Source of the DNA: Oxalobacteraceae bacterium | Lineage (GTDB): Bacteria; Pseudomonadota; Gammaproteobacteria; Burkholderiales; Burkholderiaceae_D | Direction: 5' to 3' | Assembly (NCBI GenBank): GCA_947448025.1 | Contig: CANFLV010000007.1 | Span: 82,627 to 146,626, forward strand | DNA length: 64,000 nt | Part shown: positions 29,283 to 37,749 of the stretch, in pieces | How positions within the stretch are numbered: position 1 is the stretch's first letter | How the letters are laid out: the number at the start of each line of letters is the position of its first letter | Position numbers and translations under genes: made by a program | Notes under the pieces: generated by a model | Database searches by the model: none | What the model was told of the DNA's origin: nothing | What the model saw: only the letters and a program-made list of their open reading frames with translations

Positions 29283-30001
29283 GTGCCCATGTTCTGAAAA
29301 TTTCCGGCCTCAAAATCGCCTACGGCGGCATTCAGGCAGTCAAGGGCATCGACCTTGAAGTCAATCAGGGCGAACTGGTCACGTTGATCGGTGCCAATGG
29401 CGCTGGCAAGACGACGACGCTCAAAGCCATCACCGGCACGCTCCCCGACTGTAAGGTTGAAGGGCATATCGATTACCTCGGCGAGCCGATCAAGGGGCAG
29501 ACCTCGTTTGCGCTGGTGAAGAAAAACCTGGCGATGGTGCCGGAAGGCCGCGGTGTTTTCACGCGTATGTCCATCCTTGAAAACCTGATGATGGGCGCCT
29601 ACACGCGCAACGATAAAGCCGGCATTAATGCCGATATCGAAAAATGGTACGGTGTTTTCCCGCGCCTGAAAGAGCGCTCGGCGCAAATGGCCGGCACGCT
29701 CTCCGGTGGCGAGCAGCAAATGCTGGCCATGGCGCGCGCCTTGATGAGTCATCCAAGCTTGCTGCTGCTGGATGAACCGTCCATGGGCCTGTCGCCGATC
29801 ATGGTGGAAAAGATTTTTGATGTCGTGCGCACGGTCTCGGCCGAAGGCGTGACGATCTTGCTGGTCGAGCAGAATGCGAAGCTGGCCTTGCAGGCGGCGA
29901 ATCGCGGATATGTCATGGAGTCGGGTTTGATCACGATGACAGGCGCAGCAACGGATATGCTGGATGATCCAAAAGTGAAAGCCGCCTATCTCGGCGAGTG
30001 A
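29279..30001 (+). CDS. livF: Branched-chain amino acid ABC transporter ATPase, LivF type
   Basis: 240 residues. Walker A GANGAGKTTTLKAI, signature LSGGEQQMLAMARAL, Walker B LLLLDEPSMGLSP. GGAGG precedes the ATG that overlaps the livG stop. Pairs with LivG on the LivHM membrane dimer. Confidence 0.94.
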   Translation: MSAHVLKISGLKIAYGGIQAVKGIDLEVNQGELVTLIGANGAGKTTTLKAITGTLPDCKVEGHIDYLGEPIKGQTSFALVKKNLAMVPEGRGVFTRMSILENLMMGAYTRNDKAGINADIEKWYGVFPRLKERSAQMAGTLSGGEQQMLAMARALMSHPSLLLLDEPSMGLSPIMVEKIFDVVRTVSAEGVTILLVEQNAKLALQAANRGYVMESGLITMTGAATDMLDDPKVKAAYLGE

Positions 30002-30024
30002 ATTCTCAAGCAGGAATTCCGTGA

Positions 30025-30220
30025 AGCGCTATTCTGGCCAGTGAGGCAGGTGTGGGCAGCTGCTGCGATGACGACTGTCTGCTGGTGCCGCAGATTTCAA
30101 TGTCCAGCGTTTGAAACGCGAACTGTCGGCCATTCCCACGCTCGTGCGCATCAATGTGCATCTTGTGACATTGCCGGCCTTTGCGAATGCCGCGCCGACC
30201 AATCAGCCGGACGCGGAATT
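30025..30220 (+). pseudogene. Decayed 3' fragment of a zeta-class GST isomerase gene (maleylacetoacetate/maleylpyruvate isomerase type)
   Basis: Two frames read together give the C-terminal third of a MaiA/NagL-type protein. The first frame (from 30025) reads SAILASEAGVGSCCDDDCLLVPQI; the second (from about 30093) reads FNVQRLKRELSAIPTLVRIN and then VHLVTLPAFANAAPTNQPDAE. Family proteins have the same order: LVPQ(I/V)(F/Y)NAxRF, then a P-T-L/I-RI helix and the LPAFAxAxPxxQPDAE end. Loss of one T in the ATTTC run (an ATTTTC would read QIFNVQR) explains the frame change, and a TGA sits just before the fragment, so no start or N-terminal thioredoxin fold remains. An FAH-family hydrolase, the usual pathway partner, is next door on the other strand. 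The rest of 30002-30228 holds nothing else. Confidence 0.7.
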
Positions 30221-30228
30221 AATAGCGC

Positions 30229-31080
30229 TTAATCCTTGCTATAAGCGACGACCGTCTGCTGCTGCACACCAAGGCCTTCGATACCGAGTTGCATAGTGTC
30301 GCCGGCCTTCAGGAAGCGCTGCGGCTTCATGCCCATGCCTACGCCGGGCGGTGTGCCAGTCGTGATGATATCGCCCGGCATCAGGGTCATGAAACGGCTG
30401 ACATAGCTGACGATTTTTGCGACCTTGAAGATCATCGTTTTTGTGTTGCCGGTTTGCGCGCGCTGACCATTCAGGTCCAGCCACATCGCGAGCTTTTGCG
30501 GCTGCGCGATTTCATCGCGGGTGACGAGCCATGGGCCGACAGGACCGAAGGTATCGCAGCCTTTGCCTTTGTCCCATTGCGTGCCCATTTCCAGCTGATA
30601 GGCGCGCTCTGAGAGGTCATTGACGATGCAATAGCCGGCCACATGACTCAGCGCGTCTTTTTCCGTGACATAGCGCGTGACGCTGCCGATCACCACGCCG
30701 AGTTCCACTTCCCAGTCCGTTTTTTTCGAGCCCTTCGGCAGCATGACCGGATCATCAGGTCCTGACAGGCAGCTCGTGGCCTTCATGAATACGATAGGTT
30801 CCTTCGGCTCGGCCATGCCCGCTTCGGCCGCATGGTCGGAATAATTGAGACCGATGGCGATGAATTTGCCGACCTGCGCCAGCGGCACGCCAAAGCGCGG
30901 TTTGCCGCGCACCAGTGGCAGCTTGGCCCAGTCGAGTTTCGCCAGTTTGGCGAGACCTTTGTCGCACAGGACCTCTGCAGTGATATCGGTGACGACGCCG
31001 GAGAGGTCGCGCAGTTTGTTTTCACAGTCGATGAGACCAGGCTTTTCTTTGCCGGGACGGCCGTAACGGACGAGTTTCAT
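30229..31080 (-). CDS. Fumarylacetoacetate hydrolase-family protein
   Basis: 283 residues, catalytic domain ~70-283. Metal-binding acidic residues in TDWEVELGVVIG (E..E) and VNDLSERAYQLE (Asp), plus FIAIGLNYSDHAAE and the C-terminal PGDIITTGTPPGVGMG. The family cleaves C-C bonds of fumarylacetoacetate/fumarylpyruvate or isomerises/decarboxylates related acids; which applies here is not decidable from sequence. The pseudogene of a MaiA/NagL-type isomerase beside it suggests a tyrosine or gentisate-type ancestral context. A separate FAH-superfamily member is at 1911-2690. Confidence 0.88.
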   Translation of the reverse strand: MKLVRYGRPGKEKPGLIDCENKLRDLSGVVTDITAEVLCDKGLAKLAKLDWAKLPLVRGKPRFGVPLAQVGKFIAIGLNYSDHAAEAGMAEPKEPIVFMKATSCLSGPDDPVMLPKGSKKTDWEVELGVVIGSVTRYVTEKDALSHVAGYCIVNDLSERAYQLEMGTQWDKGKGCDTFGPVGPWLVTRDEIAQPQKLAMWLDLNGQRAQTGNTKTMIFKVAKIVSYVSRFMTLMPGDIITTGTPPGVGMGMKPQRFLKAGDTMQLGIEGLGVQQQTVVAYSKD

Positions 31081-31167
31081 GCAGCTTCCTTTTTAATTAT
31101 TCATGTGATGCGCATTCTGCCCGATATGCCAGGGCATTGAACCGGGATTGGAATCGGACGCGCGTAA

Positions 31168-31202
31168 AAAAATCCTTTGCGGCGGGCCGGCAAAGGATTT
31201 TT
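31168..31202 (-). terminator. Terminator of the glycine-zipper gene
   Basis: AAAAATCCTTTGC / GCAAAGGATTTTT 13-bp stem with a GC-rich 9-nt loop; T-run on both strands. About 22 nt after the stop of the 31224-31745 gene. Confidence 0.9.
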
Positions 31203-31223
31203 GAGATGTGGCTATTGTCTGAA

Positions 31224-31745
31224 TCAGCGCGGCGTCAGTGCAACGCGCAATCTGACGCGCTCGCCCGGATCGTAAGGCATCACTGAGGACTGTGTATGGC
31301 CGCGATATTCATAAGTGACGAGATAGCCGGCAGTACGCTGGGTCCAGCTGTCGACGGTGCGGCATTGACGCACCGGCTGTTGTTCGGTGGCGCTGACGAC
31401 CGTATCGGCATTGTCCATGCGGTCGCCGACGATGGCGCCGGTAATCGCGCCCACGGCAGTGGCGACGGTGCGGCCATTGCCACCGCCGACCTGATTGCCG
31501 AGCAGGCCACCGGCAATGCCGCCAATGATACCGCCGGCATTGCTATTGCCGCGCTGCTGCGGACGCTGGGTCTGGACGTATTCGGTATGGCATTCCTGGC
31601 GCGGCTGGTTGACTTGCTCGATTTGTGGCGTGACGCTGATCACGCGTCCGAAATCTTCGAATTCAGCGGCCTGTACGAGTGAAGCGGTGGCGAAACAAAC
31701 GAAAGCAAGGCTGGTCTTGGTCAACAGGTTCATAGGTTTTTTCAT
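31224..31745 (-). CDS. Glycine-zipper 2TM envelope protein
   Basis: 173 residues. Signal peptide to about residue 26 (LAFVCFATASLVQA). The Gly-rich double-TM-like segment GGIIGGIAGGLLGNQVGGGNGRTVATAVGAITGAIVGDRM is the SlyB/17-kDa antigen-type glycine zipper, followed by a beta-rich C-terminus (RQCRTVDSWTQRTAGYLVTYEYRGH). Usually an outer-membrane-associated protein; no lipobox Cys follows the signal peptide. Start is taken at 31745; an internal ATG (MNLLTK) four codons later is possible. Confidence 0.8.
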   Translation of the reverse strand: MKKPMNLLTKTSLAFVCFATASLVQAAEFEDFGRVISVTPQIEQVNQPRQECHTEYVQTQRPQQRGNSNAGGIIGGIAGGLLGNQVGGGNGRTVATAVGAITGAIVGDRMDNADTVVSATEQQPVRQCRTVDSWTQRTAGYLVTYEYRGHTQSSVMPYDPGERVRLRVALTPR

Positions 31746-31903
31746 TTGTTGTTCAGGTTGCCAGTTAACTGTAAAAATGGTGATTCAGACTACAGCAACT
31801 ATGTAAAATTTTGTATCACTGTTCGCGTTATCGCTGGTGATACGTTTTTGCGCCGCATACTTCAGGTAGGTCGCAGCTGAGTTCGCATACAGTCATGCGA
31901 AAA

Positions 31904-31978
31904 TGGTCCCGCCGACAGGAATCGGACCTGTATCCCACGCTTAGGAGGCATGTGCACTATCCATTGTGCTACGGCGAG
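31904..31978 (-). tRNA. tRNA-Arg (anticodon CCU)
   Basis: 75 nt with CCA encoded. Acceptor CTCGCCG/CGGCGGG, D stem GCAC/GTGC, anticodon stem CATGC/GCGTG with loop CTCCTAA (anticodon CCT), T stem ACAGG/CCTGT with loop TCCGATT, discriminator A. Reads AGG codons. The T-loop has C where the near-universal U55 is expected. Confidence 0.93.
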
Positions 31979-32018
31979 ACGCGCGTGCTGCATGAAGCTT
32001 TCACACAGCGCTGCCGCA

Positions 32019-32024
32019 ATTATA
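32019..32024 (-). promoter_or_regulatory. -10 element for tRNA-Arg
   Basis: TATAAT on the minus strand, 40 nt before the tRNA 5' end; -35 weak (ATTGTT/GATTGT). Confidence 0.4.
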
Positions 32025-32137
32025 GCTGACAGTCCGACAAACAATCCCAGTCCTGTGGCGCGTATCGGTACAATAGCGGGCTACACTCGATTAATTCGCG
32101 TCGCCGCTTCAGGCGCGCCACAGACAAGCAGGTATTT

Positions 32138-34027
32138 ATGGCAGTTCTTTCTCTCTCCGATGCGCAGCTCGCATTCGGCCACGTCGCCTTGCTCGATCAT
32201 GCAGAATTTTCCCTCGAGACGACCGAGCGCGTCGGCCTGATCGGCCGCAATGGCACGGGTAAATCATCGCTGTTGAAAATCATCGCGGGCATGTCCAAAC
32301 TTGATGATGGCTTGCTGGTGCAGCAGCAGGGACTGAAGATCGCTTACGTTGAACAGGAGCCGCATTTCCTGCAGACGATGAGCGTCTTCGATGCGGTCGC
32401 GTCCGGACTCGGAGAAATGCCGGCGCTGCTGGCGGAATATGAAGCCCTGACCGGTCAGTTTGGCGGCGACAATGACGATGCGCTCATGGAGCGCATGCAT
32501 GACATCCAGATCAAGCTCGATGCCGCGGACGCCTGGTCGCTCAATAACCGTGTCGAAGCTACGCTGGACCGTCTGAACCTGAATCCGGATGCACTCATGG
32601 GCACGCTCTCGGGCGGTATGCAAAAACGCGTTGCGCTCGCCTGCGGGCTTGTCAGTGCACCCGACGTTTTGCTGCTCGATGAGCCGACCAACCATCTCGA
32701 TTTCAGCTCCATCCTGTGGCTTGAAGGTTTGCTGCGGGACTTCAAGGGTAGTGTGCTGTTCATTACCCATGACCGCAGCTTCCTCGACAATGTCACCACG
32801 CGCATCATTGAACTCGATCGCGGCAAGATTCTGTCATTTCCAGGCAATTTCACGACCTACCAGAGCCGCAAGGCCGAACTGCTCGAGAATGAAGAAGTCG
32901 AAAACGCCAAGTTCGATAAATTCCTCGCGCAAGAAGAAGTCTGGATTCGCAAGGGCGTGCAAGCCCGCCGTACCCGTGACGAAGGTCGCGTACGCCGACT
33001 TGAAGCCCTGCGCATGACGCGCTCGGTGCGTCGTGACCAGCAAGGTCAGGTCAAGCTCGATGTCGCCACTGGCGACCGCTCCGGCAAGATCGTCGCAGAA
33101 CTCGAAAACGTCAATCGCGCCTTTGGCGACAAAGTCATCGTCAAGGATTTCAGCGCGACCATCCTGCGCGGCGACAAGGTCGGCCTGATCGGTGCGAATG
33201 GCGCCGGCAAGACGACTTTGCTCAAGCTCATCCTTGGTGTCGACAATCCCGACAGCGGCACGGTTCGCCAGGGCACGAAATTGCAGGTCGCGTACTTTGA
33301 CCAGATGCGCGCCCAGCTCGATGACGAAACCAGCTTGGCTGACACGATCGCCCCCGGCAGCGACTGGGTGGAAATCAATGGCCAGCGCAAGCACGTCATG
33401 ACTTACTTGAACGACTTCCTGTTCGCGCCGGAACGCGCGCGCTCACCCGTGAAGTCCCTCTCCGGCGGCGAGCGTAATCGTCTCTTGCTGGCGCGCCTGT
33501 TTGCCAAGCCGGCCAATGTGCTGGTGCTCGATGAGCCGACCAACGATCTCGATATCGAGACCTTGGAATTGCTCGAAGAGCTGCTGGAAGATTACAAGGG
33601 CACGGTCTTCTTGGTCAGCCATGACCGCACCTTCCTCGACAATGTCGTCACCCAGGTGATCGCCTCCGAAGGCGATGGCCTGTGGCGCGAATATATCGGT
33701 GGTTACAGTGACTGGGAAAAATATCGCCCGTCGGCAGTAGCTGCGAAATCACCCGCGAAAGTTGAAGTCAAGGCCGCTGTGAAGGAAGCTGCGCCGAAAA
33801 AGAAATTGAGCTACAAGGAACAGCGTGAGCTCGATACCTTGCCGGCATTGATCGCTGAACTCGAAGCGGAACAAGTCAGTTTGTCGCAACGTCTGGCCGA
33901 CCCGAAGATTTATCAGCAACAGGCAGGCGAAGCGGAAAAGCTGACGAAGCGCATCGCCGAGATTGATGGACTGCTGCTTGAGAATCTCGAGAAGTGGGAA
34001 CAGATCGAAGCGCGCAGCAAGGCTTGA
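32138..34027 (+). CDS. uup: ABC-F family ATPase, Uup type
   Basis: 629 residues, two ABC domains and no membrane part. First ABC: Walker A GRNGTGKSSLLK (~36), signature LSGGMQKRVALACGL, Walker B VLLLDEPTNHLDF. Second: GANGAGKTTLLK (~352), LSGGERNRLLLARL, VLVLDEPTNDLDI. A ~40-residue linker is rich in charged residues, and the C-terminal ~90 residues form a coiled coil (LIAELEAEQVSLSQRLADPKI ... ENLEKWEQIEA) that binds DNA/ribosome in Uup. ABC-F proteins act on stalled ribosomes; Uup is also linked to transposon excision. Confidence 0.93.
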   Translation: MAVLSLSDAQLAFGHVALLDHAEFSLETTERVGLIGRNGTGKSSLLKIIAGMSKLDDGLLVQQQGLKIAYVEQEPHFLQTMSVFDAVASGLGEMPALLAEYEALTGQFGGDNDDALMERMHDIQIKLDAADAWSLNNRVEATLDRLNLNPDALMGTLSGGMQKRVALACGLVSAPDVLLLDEPTNHLDFSSILWLEGLLRDFKGSVLFITHDRSFLDNVTTRIIELDRGKILSFPGNFTTYQSRKAELLENEEVENAKFDKFLAQEEVWIRKGVQARRTRDEGRVRRLEALRMTRSVRRDQQGQVKLDVATGDRSGKIVAELENVNRAFGDKVIVKDFSATILRGDKVGLIGANGAGKTTLLKLILGVDNPDSGTVRQGTKLQVAYFDQMRAQLDDETSLADTIAPGSDWVEINGQRKHVMTYLNDFLFAPERARSPVKSLSGGERNRLLLARLFAKPANVLVLDEPTNDLDIETLELLEELLEDYKGTVFLVSHDRTFLDNVVTQVIASEGDGLWREYIGGYSDWEKYRPSAVAAKSPAKVEVKAAVKEAAPKKKLSYKEQRELDTLPALIAELEAEQVSLSQRLADPKIYQQQAGEAEKLTKRIAEIDGLLLENLEKWEQIEARSKA

Positions 34028-34037
34028 GCCGGGCATT

Positions 34038-34066
34038 GATCCGGCGGCTAGTTTAGTCGCCGGATC
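34038..34066. terminator. Shared hairpin between convergent uup and SirB1-type gene
   Basis: GATCCGGCG-g-CTA-gtt-TAG-t-CGCCGGATC: 9-bp perfect outer stem plus 3-bp inner stem, spanning the SirB1 stop codon. No T-run, so termination strength is uncertain. Confidence 0.5.
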
Positions 34067-34899
34067 GCCGCTCTCAAACCCGGCAGTTTGCTGCGCAGGT
34101 CTTTCGCGTCGGCTGCTGCCGGGCGTGCCGCCAGATACGCTTCAAAATCCTGCAGCGCTGCCTGCGGGCATTCCAGCTGTTCAAACGTGAGCCCACGATC
34201 GCGTAATTCCCCCGCCTGTTCCGGCAAAAGTATCACTAGTCTGTGCTGGATGCCGAGCAGCCGTTCCCATTGCTGTTGCTGCTGGTAGAGCCCTTTCAAA
34301 TTGCGCAACATGCGCACCAGGATCTCGCGTGGTGCGGCCGCCTGCAGGAAGATCGCCAGTGCAGCTTCGCCGATTTCGCTTTCCTGATCAAGGAAGGGTT
34401 CGAGCCTGTCTTCCAGATCATCGCGTGACAGGCTCGCGCCATTGAAAGGATCGAGAATGATATCGCCAGCCTGCACCGAGAGCTTCATCAGGAAATGCCC
34501 TGGGAATGAGATGCCTTTGACGTCTAGGCCGATTTGCTGCGCCAGTTCCATATAGACCACCGCCAATGAAATCGGAATCCCGCGGCGGGTGCTGATGACG
34601 CGATCGAGATAACTATTGTCGGGCGTGTAGTAATCGTTGACGTTGCCCGCAAAGCCGAGTTCTTCATAAAAATAATGATTCAGCATGCGCAGCTTTTGCA
34701 GCAGCGAAGCGTCGGCTGGCAGGCGTTGCAGCAAGCGCGCAGCGAGGGTGTCCAGTTCAAGCTGTGACGCTTCCAGGTCAAGTCGCGGGTCCGCTTCCTG
34801 GGCAATCGCGAGGGCGGCCTCAAAGAGAGGAATCGAATCATCTTGCCGAACCAGTGCGGCAAAGTAGTCGAGCGCATCTATCATGGTGTATCCGTCCAT
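34048..34899 (-). CDS. SirB1-type transglutaminase-like/TPR protein
   Basis: 283 residues. Transglutaminase-like core fold: LLQKLRMLNHYFYEELGFAGNVNDYYTPDNSYLDRVISTRRGIPISLAVVYMELAQQIGLDVKGISFPGHFLMKL (no catalytic Cys in the expected helix, where RRGIPISL is found). The C-terminal ~90 residues are TPR-like (LRNLKGLYQQQQQWERLLGIQHRLVILLPEQAGELRDRG). The family is widely conserved with no defined enzymatic role. The start ATG 34899 is preferred over the GTG six bases earlier. Sits 22-30 nt downstream of murJ, so likely an operon. Confidence 0.86.
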   Translation of the reverse strand: MDGYTMIDALDYFAALVRQDDSIPLFEAALAIAQEADPRLDLEASQLELDTLAARLLQRLPADASLLQKLRMLNHYFYEELGFAGNVNDYYTPDNSYLDRVISTRRGIPISLAVVYMELAQQIGLDVKGISFPGHFLMKLSVQAGDIILDPFNGASLSRDDLEDRLEPFLDQESEIGEAALAIFLQAAAPREILVRMLRNLKGLYQQQQQWERLLGIQHRLVILLPEQAGELRDRGLTFEQLECPQAALQDFEAYLAARPAAADAKDLRSKLPGLRAAIRRLN

Positions 34900-34927
34900 A
34901 GTCACTCGGTCTGGCGGCGCTGCCGGC

Positions 34928-36478
34928 TCAGCCTGCGATGCGTTTGAAATCTTTGAGCCGGAAGCCCATCAAAAACAAGGCCCCCAGGTAAGTCACGCCA
35001 CAGCCCGCAATAACTTCGGTTAATGCCACCATGCGCCACAATGGTCGCGCCTGCAGGGCGATCCAGTCAAAATTGGCCGCGCCCCAGAGCGCTACGCCAG
35101 CCATCAGGCACAGCGCACCAGTCAAGCGTAGCATGAAGATTCCCCAGCCGGCTTTCGGCAGATAAATCGCATGCCGGCGCAAACCCATGTAGAGAAATAC
35201 CGCATTCAGACAAGCCCCCAGTCCGACCGACAGGGCCAGGCCGGCATGCGCGATCCACGGCACGAATACAAAGTTCATCGCCTGCGACGCAATCAAGACA
35301 CCTACAGCGATTTTGACAGGCGTACGGATGTTTTGTTTGGCATAAAATCCGGGCGCGAGAATTTTGACGATGATTAAGCCGATCAGGCCGACGCCATAAG
35401 CAATCAGGGCAGTGGACGTCATGCTGGTGGCTTGTGCATCGAATTTGCCGTAATGGTAAAGCGTTGCAGTCAGTGGCTCTGATAAGGTTAGCAAAGCGAC
35501 CGCGCAAGGCAAGGCGAGGATGAAGGTCAGGCGCAAGCCCCAGTCGAGCAGCGCTGAATACTCAGTCGTGTCACCTTCCGAATTAGCCTTGGAGAGGCTG
35601 GGCAGCAAAATCGTGCCGAGCGCGACGCCTAGCAGGGCTGTCGGAAATTCCATCAGACGGTCAGCATAAGTCAGCGAAGAGACGCTGCCGGCCGGGAGGC
35701 GTGAGGCGATATTGGTATTGATGAGGATGCTGATCTGGCTCGCCGAAACGGCAAAGATCGCCGGTCCCATTTTGGATAGGATCAGGCGCACGCCGGGGTC
35801 GCGCAGCGCATAAAAAGGATGCAGCGACAGGCTGGGCAGCATGCCGATCTTGATCAGGGCCGGGATCTGTATTGCCAGTTGCAGCACGCCACCAACAAAT
35901 ACCGCGATGGCTTGCGCGTAGATGGGCTGATCAAGGTAGGGCGCGAGGAAAAGCGCGGCGGCGATCGAGGAGATATTGAGCAAGACCGGTGTGAACGCCG
36001 GTATCTTGAATTCGCGCCAGGTATTGAGGATGCCGCCTGAGAGCGCTACGAAAGACATGAAGCCAATGTATGGAAACATGATGCGCGTCATGACAACGGA
36101 GGCATCATAGACCTCTGGAGTCGACTGCAGACCCGGTGCGAAACAATACACAATGACGGGCGCACCGATGATGCCGACGACGCAGGTCAATAGCAGTGTC
36201 GACACGAGGACTGTGGCGACATGGTCGACCAGGGTCTTGGTTTCATCGTGACCACGCTGGGTCTTGTACTGTGCCAGTATAGGCACGAAGGCCTGGGAAA
36301 ATGCGCCTTCGGCAAACAGGCGCCGCAGCAGGTTCGGGATCCGGAAGGCGATGTTATAGGCATCAGTATAGCCAGTGGCGCCAAAGGCGCGGGCGATCAG
36401 GATTTCACGCACCATGCCGGTCACGCGCGAGAGCATGGTCATGCTGGAAATGGTCGCGAGTACTCTAAGCAAGTTCAT
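34928..36478 (-). CDS. murJ: Lipid II flippase
   Basis: 516 residues, 14 predicted membrane helices, MOP superfamily. Moves lipid II across the inner membrane for peptidoglycan synthesis. Characteristic N-terminus ISSMTMLSRVTGMVREILIARAFGATGYTDAYNIAFRIPNLLRRLFAEGAFSQAFVPI. Divergent from rpsT, the common neighbour. The intervening 36479-36760 gap holds the rpsT promoter and no gene. Confidence 0.96.
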   Translation of the reverse strand: MNLLRVLATISSMTMLSRVTGMVREILIARAFGATGYTDAYNIAFRIPNLLRRLFAEGAFSQAFVPILAQYKTQRGHDETKTLVDHVATVLVSTLLLTCVVGIIGAPVIVYCFAPGLQSTPEVYDASVVMTRIMFPYIGFMSFVALSGGILNTWREFKIPAFTPVLLNISSIAAALFLAPYLDQPIYAQAIAVFVGGVLQLAIQIPALIKIGMLPSLSLHPFYALRDPGVRLILSKMGPAIFAVSASQISILINTNIASRLPAGSVSSLTYADRLMEFPTALLGVALGTILLPSLSKANSEGDTTEYSALLDWGLRLTFILALPCAVALLTLSEPLTATLYHYGKFDAQATSMTSTALIAYGVGLIGLIIVKILAPGFYAKQNIRTPVKIAVGVLIASQAMNFVFVPWIAHAGLALSVGLGACLNAVFLYMGLRRHAIYLPKAGWGIFMLRLTGALCLMAGVALWGAANFDWIALQARPLWRMVALTEVIAGCGVTYLGALFLMGFRLKDFKRIAG

Positions 36479-36651
36479 GGGCAGGATTCAAAGCGGCGCG
36501 CTTGGCGAAAGAGGGCAGAGTATAGCGAAATCAAGGTCCGTGGCGAAGTTAAATGCCGCGCAACAGCCATGCCAAGCGGCCAGATTGCCCTGTGCGAATA
36601 TCGAAGCGCGCCGATTTATGATGAAATAAGTACCGGCAAAGCCTGCGCGGA

Positions 36652-36680
36652 TTGCTCACAATGACAAAACCGGTTATACT
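36652..36680 (+). promoter_or_regulatory. Promoter of rpsT
   Basis: TTGCTC, 17-nt spacer, TATACT; predicted leader of about 75 nt to the rpsT ATG. Confidence 0.7.
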
Positions 36681-36760
36681 CTGCGGCTTCGCGTAGTTAC
36701 GATTCACCTACCTTTGCGTCTTCATTGACGCATTTCGATCCAGTTTTAGGAAATACATTC

Positions 36761-37027
36761 ATGGCAAATACAGCACAAGCACGCAAGCGCGCTCGTCAGG
36801 CAGTCAAGCAAAACGCACACAATTCGAGCCAGCGTTCGACATTGCGTACAGCGATCAAAGCTGTTCGCAAAGCGATTGAAGCCGGTGACAAAGCCGCTGC
36901 AGCGCAAGTGTTCGTAAATTCAGTGTCGACGATCGATCGCATCGCTGACAAGAAAATCATTCACAAGAACAAAGCTGCTCGCCATAAGAGCCGTCTGGCT
37001 GCAGCGATCAAGGCACTCACAGCCTGA
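36761..37027 (+). CDS. rpsT: Ribosomal protein bS20
   Basis: 88 residues, canonical: [20 protein letters not shown], basic helical bundle, C-terminal [15 protein letters not shown]. Start ATG 36761 with AGGAAA; the track version adds 12 spurious residues. Confidence 0.97.
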   Translation: MANTAQARKRARQAVKQNAHNSSQRSTLRTAIKAVRKAIEAGDKAAAAQVFVNSVSTIDRIADKKIIHKNKAARHKSRLAAAIKALTA

Positions 37028-37077
37028 TTTAAGCAAATGTTTGTCTGGCGAGTCTCTCGCCAGCAAGCCTGCCGATG

Positions 37078-37114
37078 AAAAAAACCCGCATGACTTCGGT
37101 CTTGCGGGTTTTTG
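37078..37114. terminator. Terminator of rpsT (bidirectional)
   Basis: AAAACCCGCA-t-GAC-TTCG-GTC-t-TGCGGGTTTTT with a stable TTCG tetraloop; T-runs on both strands, so it also serves the convergent DUF192 gene. An extra hairpin CTGGCGAG-tct-CTCGCCAG lies at 37045-37063. Confidence 0.93.
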
Positions 37115-37186
37115 TTCGTCCTGAATTTTGTAGCAAATCAGCCTCAGTCCGAGTGCCTGATACAGCAGAGGGCCACCCAGCTGGAA

Positions 37187-37654
37187 TTAGCGAACCCCTG
37201 GAATGCCGTCGATATGACTGCCGGCTTTGAAACCCTTCTGCTTGAACCAGCCAAGATTCATCTCCAGCGCAAAGCGAACATCCTTGACTGCGCAATGCGA
37301 CTCGGTCGTTTGCGGCTTCATGTCTTCGATATTCACGATTGTGCCACTATCATCGATAAAGGCCACGGATAATGGTAGCAAGGTATTCTTCATCCACATA
37401 CATACGCCATTGGGGCGCGGGAAAATGAACAGCATGCCGTCATTGTTGGCCATCTTTTCACGAAACATCAAGCCTTGCTGGCGCTCCGCGTCAGTCGCAG
37501 CGACTTCTGCCTGAATCACATGCATGCCGGCATTAAGTGCAGTCGTGCGAAAGCGCGTGATTTGCTGCGCCTGTGCAGTACTTGCTAAAAAAATAATGCT
37601 GGCAATGCCAAATTGCGCGCATCGAGCTAACGCGGTAGCAGAAAATTTTGTCAT
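37187..37654 (-). CDS. DUF192 secreted protein
   Basis: 155 residues. Signal peptide MTKFSATALARCAQFGIASIIFLASTAQA; DUF192 core GLMFREKMANNDGMLFIFPRPNGVCMWMKNTLLPLSVAFIDDSGTIVNIEDMKP. The family has a small beta-barrel fold and unknown function, often linked to metal/acid stress in annotations but untested. Start ATG 37654 gives the signal peptide. Confidence 0.85.
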   Translation of the reverse strand: MTKFSATALARCAQFGIASIIFLASTAQAQQITRFRTTALNAGMHVIQAEVAATDAERQQGLMFREKMANNDGMLFIFPRPNGVCMWMKNTLLPLSVAFIDDSGTIVNIEDMKPQTTESHCAVKDVRFALEMNLGWFKQKGFKAGSHIDGIPGVR

Positions 37655-37702
37655 TTTAAGTAGGTGATAAGACAGGAGCAGGCAGTGTAGCAGCACTTGA
37701 AT

Positions 37703-37731
37703 TGAAAAAAGGCAGGACAGGCCTGCCTTTT
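37703..37731 (-). terminator. Terminator of first small secreted protein
   Basis: Minus strand CAAAAGGCAGG-CCTGT-CCTGCCTTTTTT; 19 nt after the 37750 stop. Confidence 0.85.
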
Positions 37732-37749
37732 GTAATCTTGAAACGGAAA

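Noticed and set aside
30111-30296. Intact 61-aa ORF after livF
   Set aside because: It begins mid-domain, and its upstream part continues in another frame; it is a pseudogene fragment, not a gene, and its 3' part runs into FAH coding sequence.
31813-31843. Terminator of tRNA-Arg
   Set aside because: GTATCAC/GTGATAC arms are short, 17 nt apart, and followed only by a mixed A/T tract.
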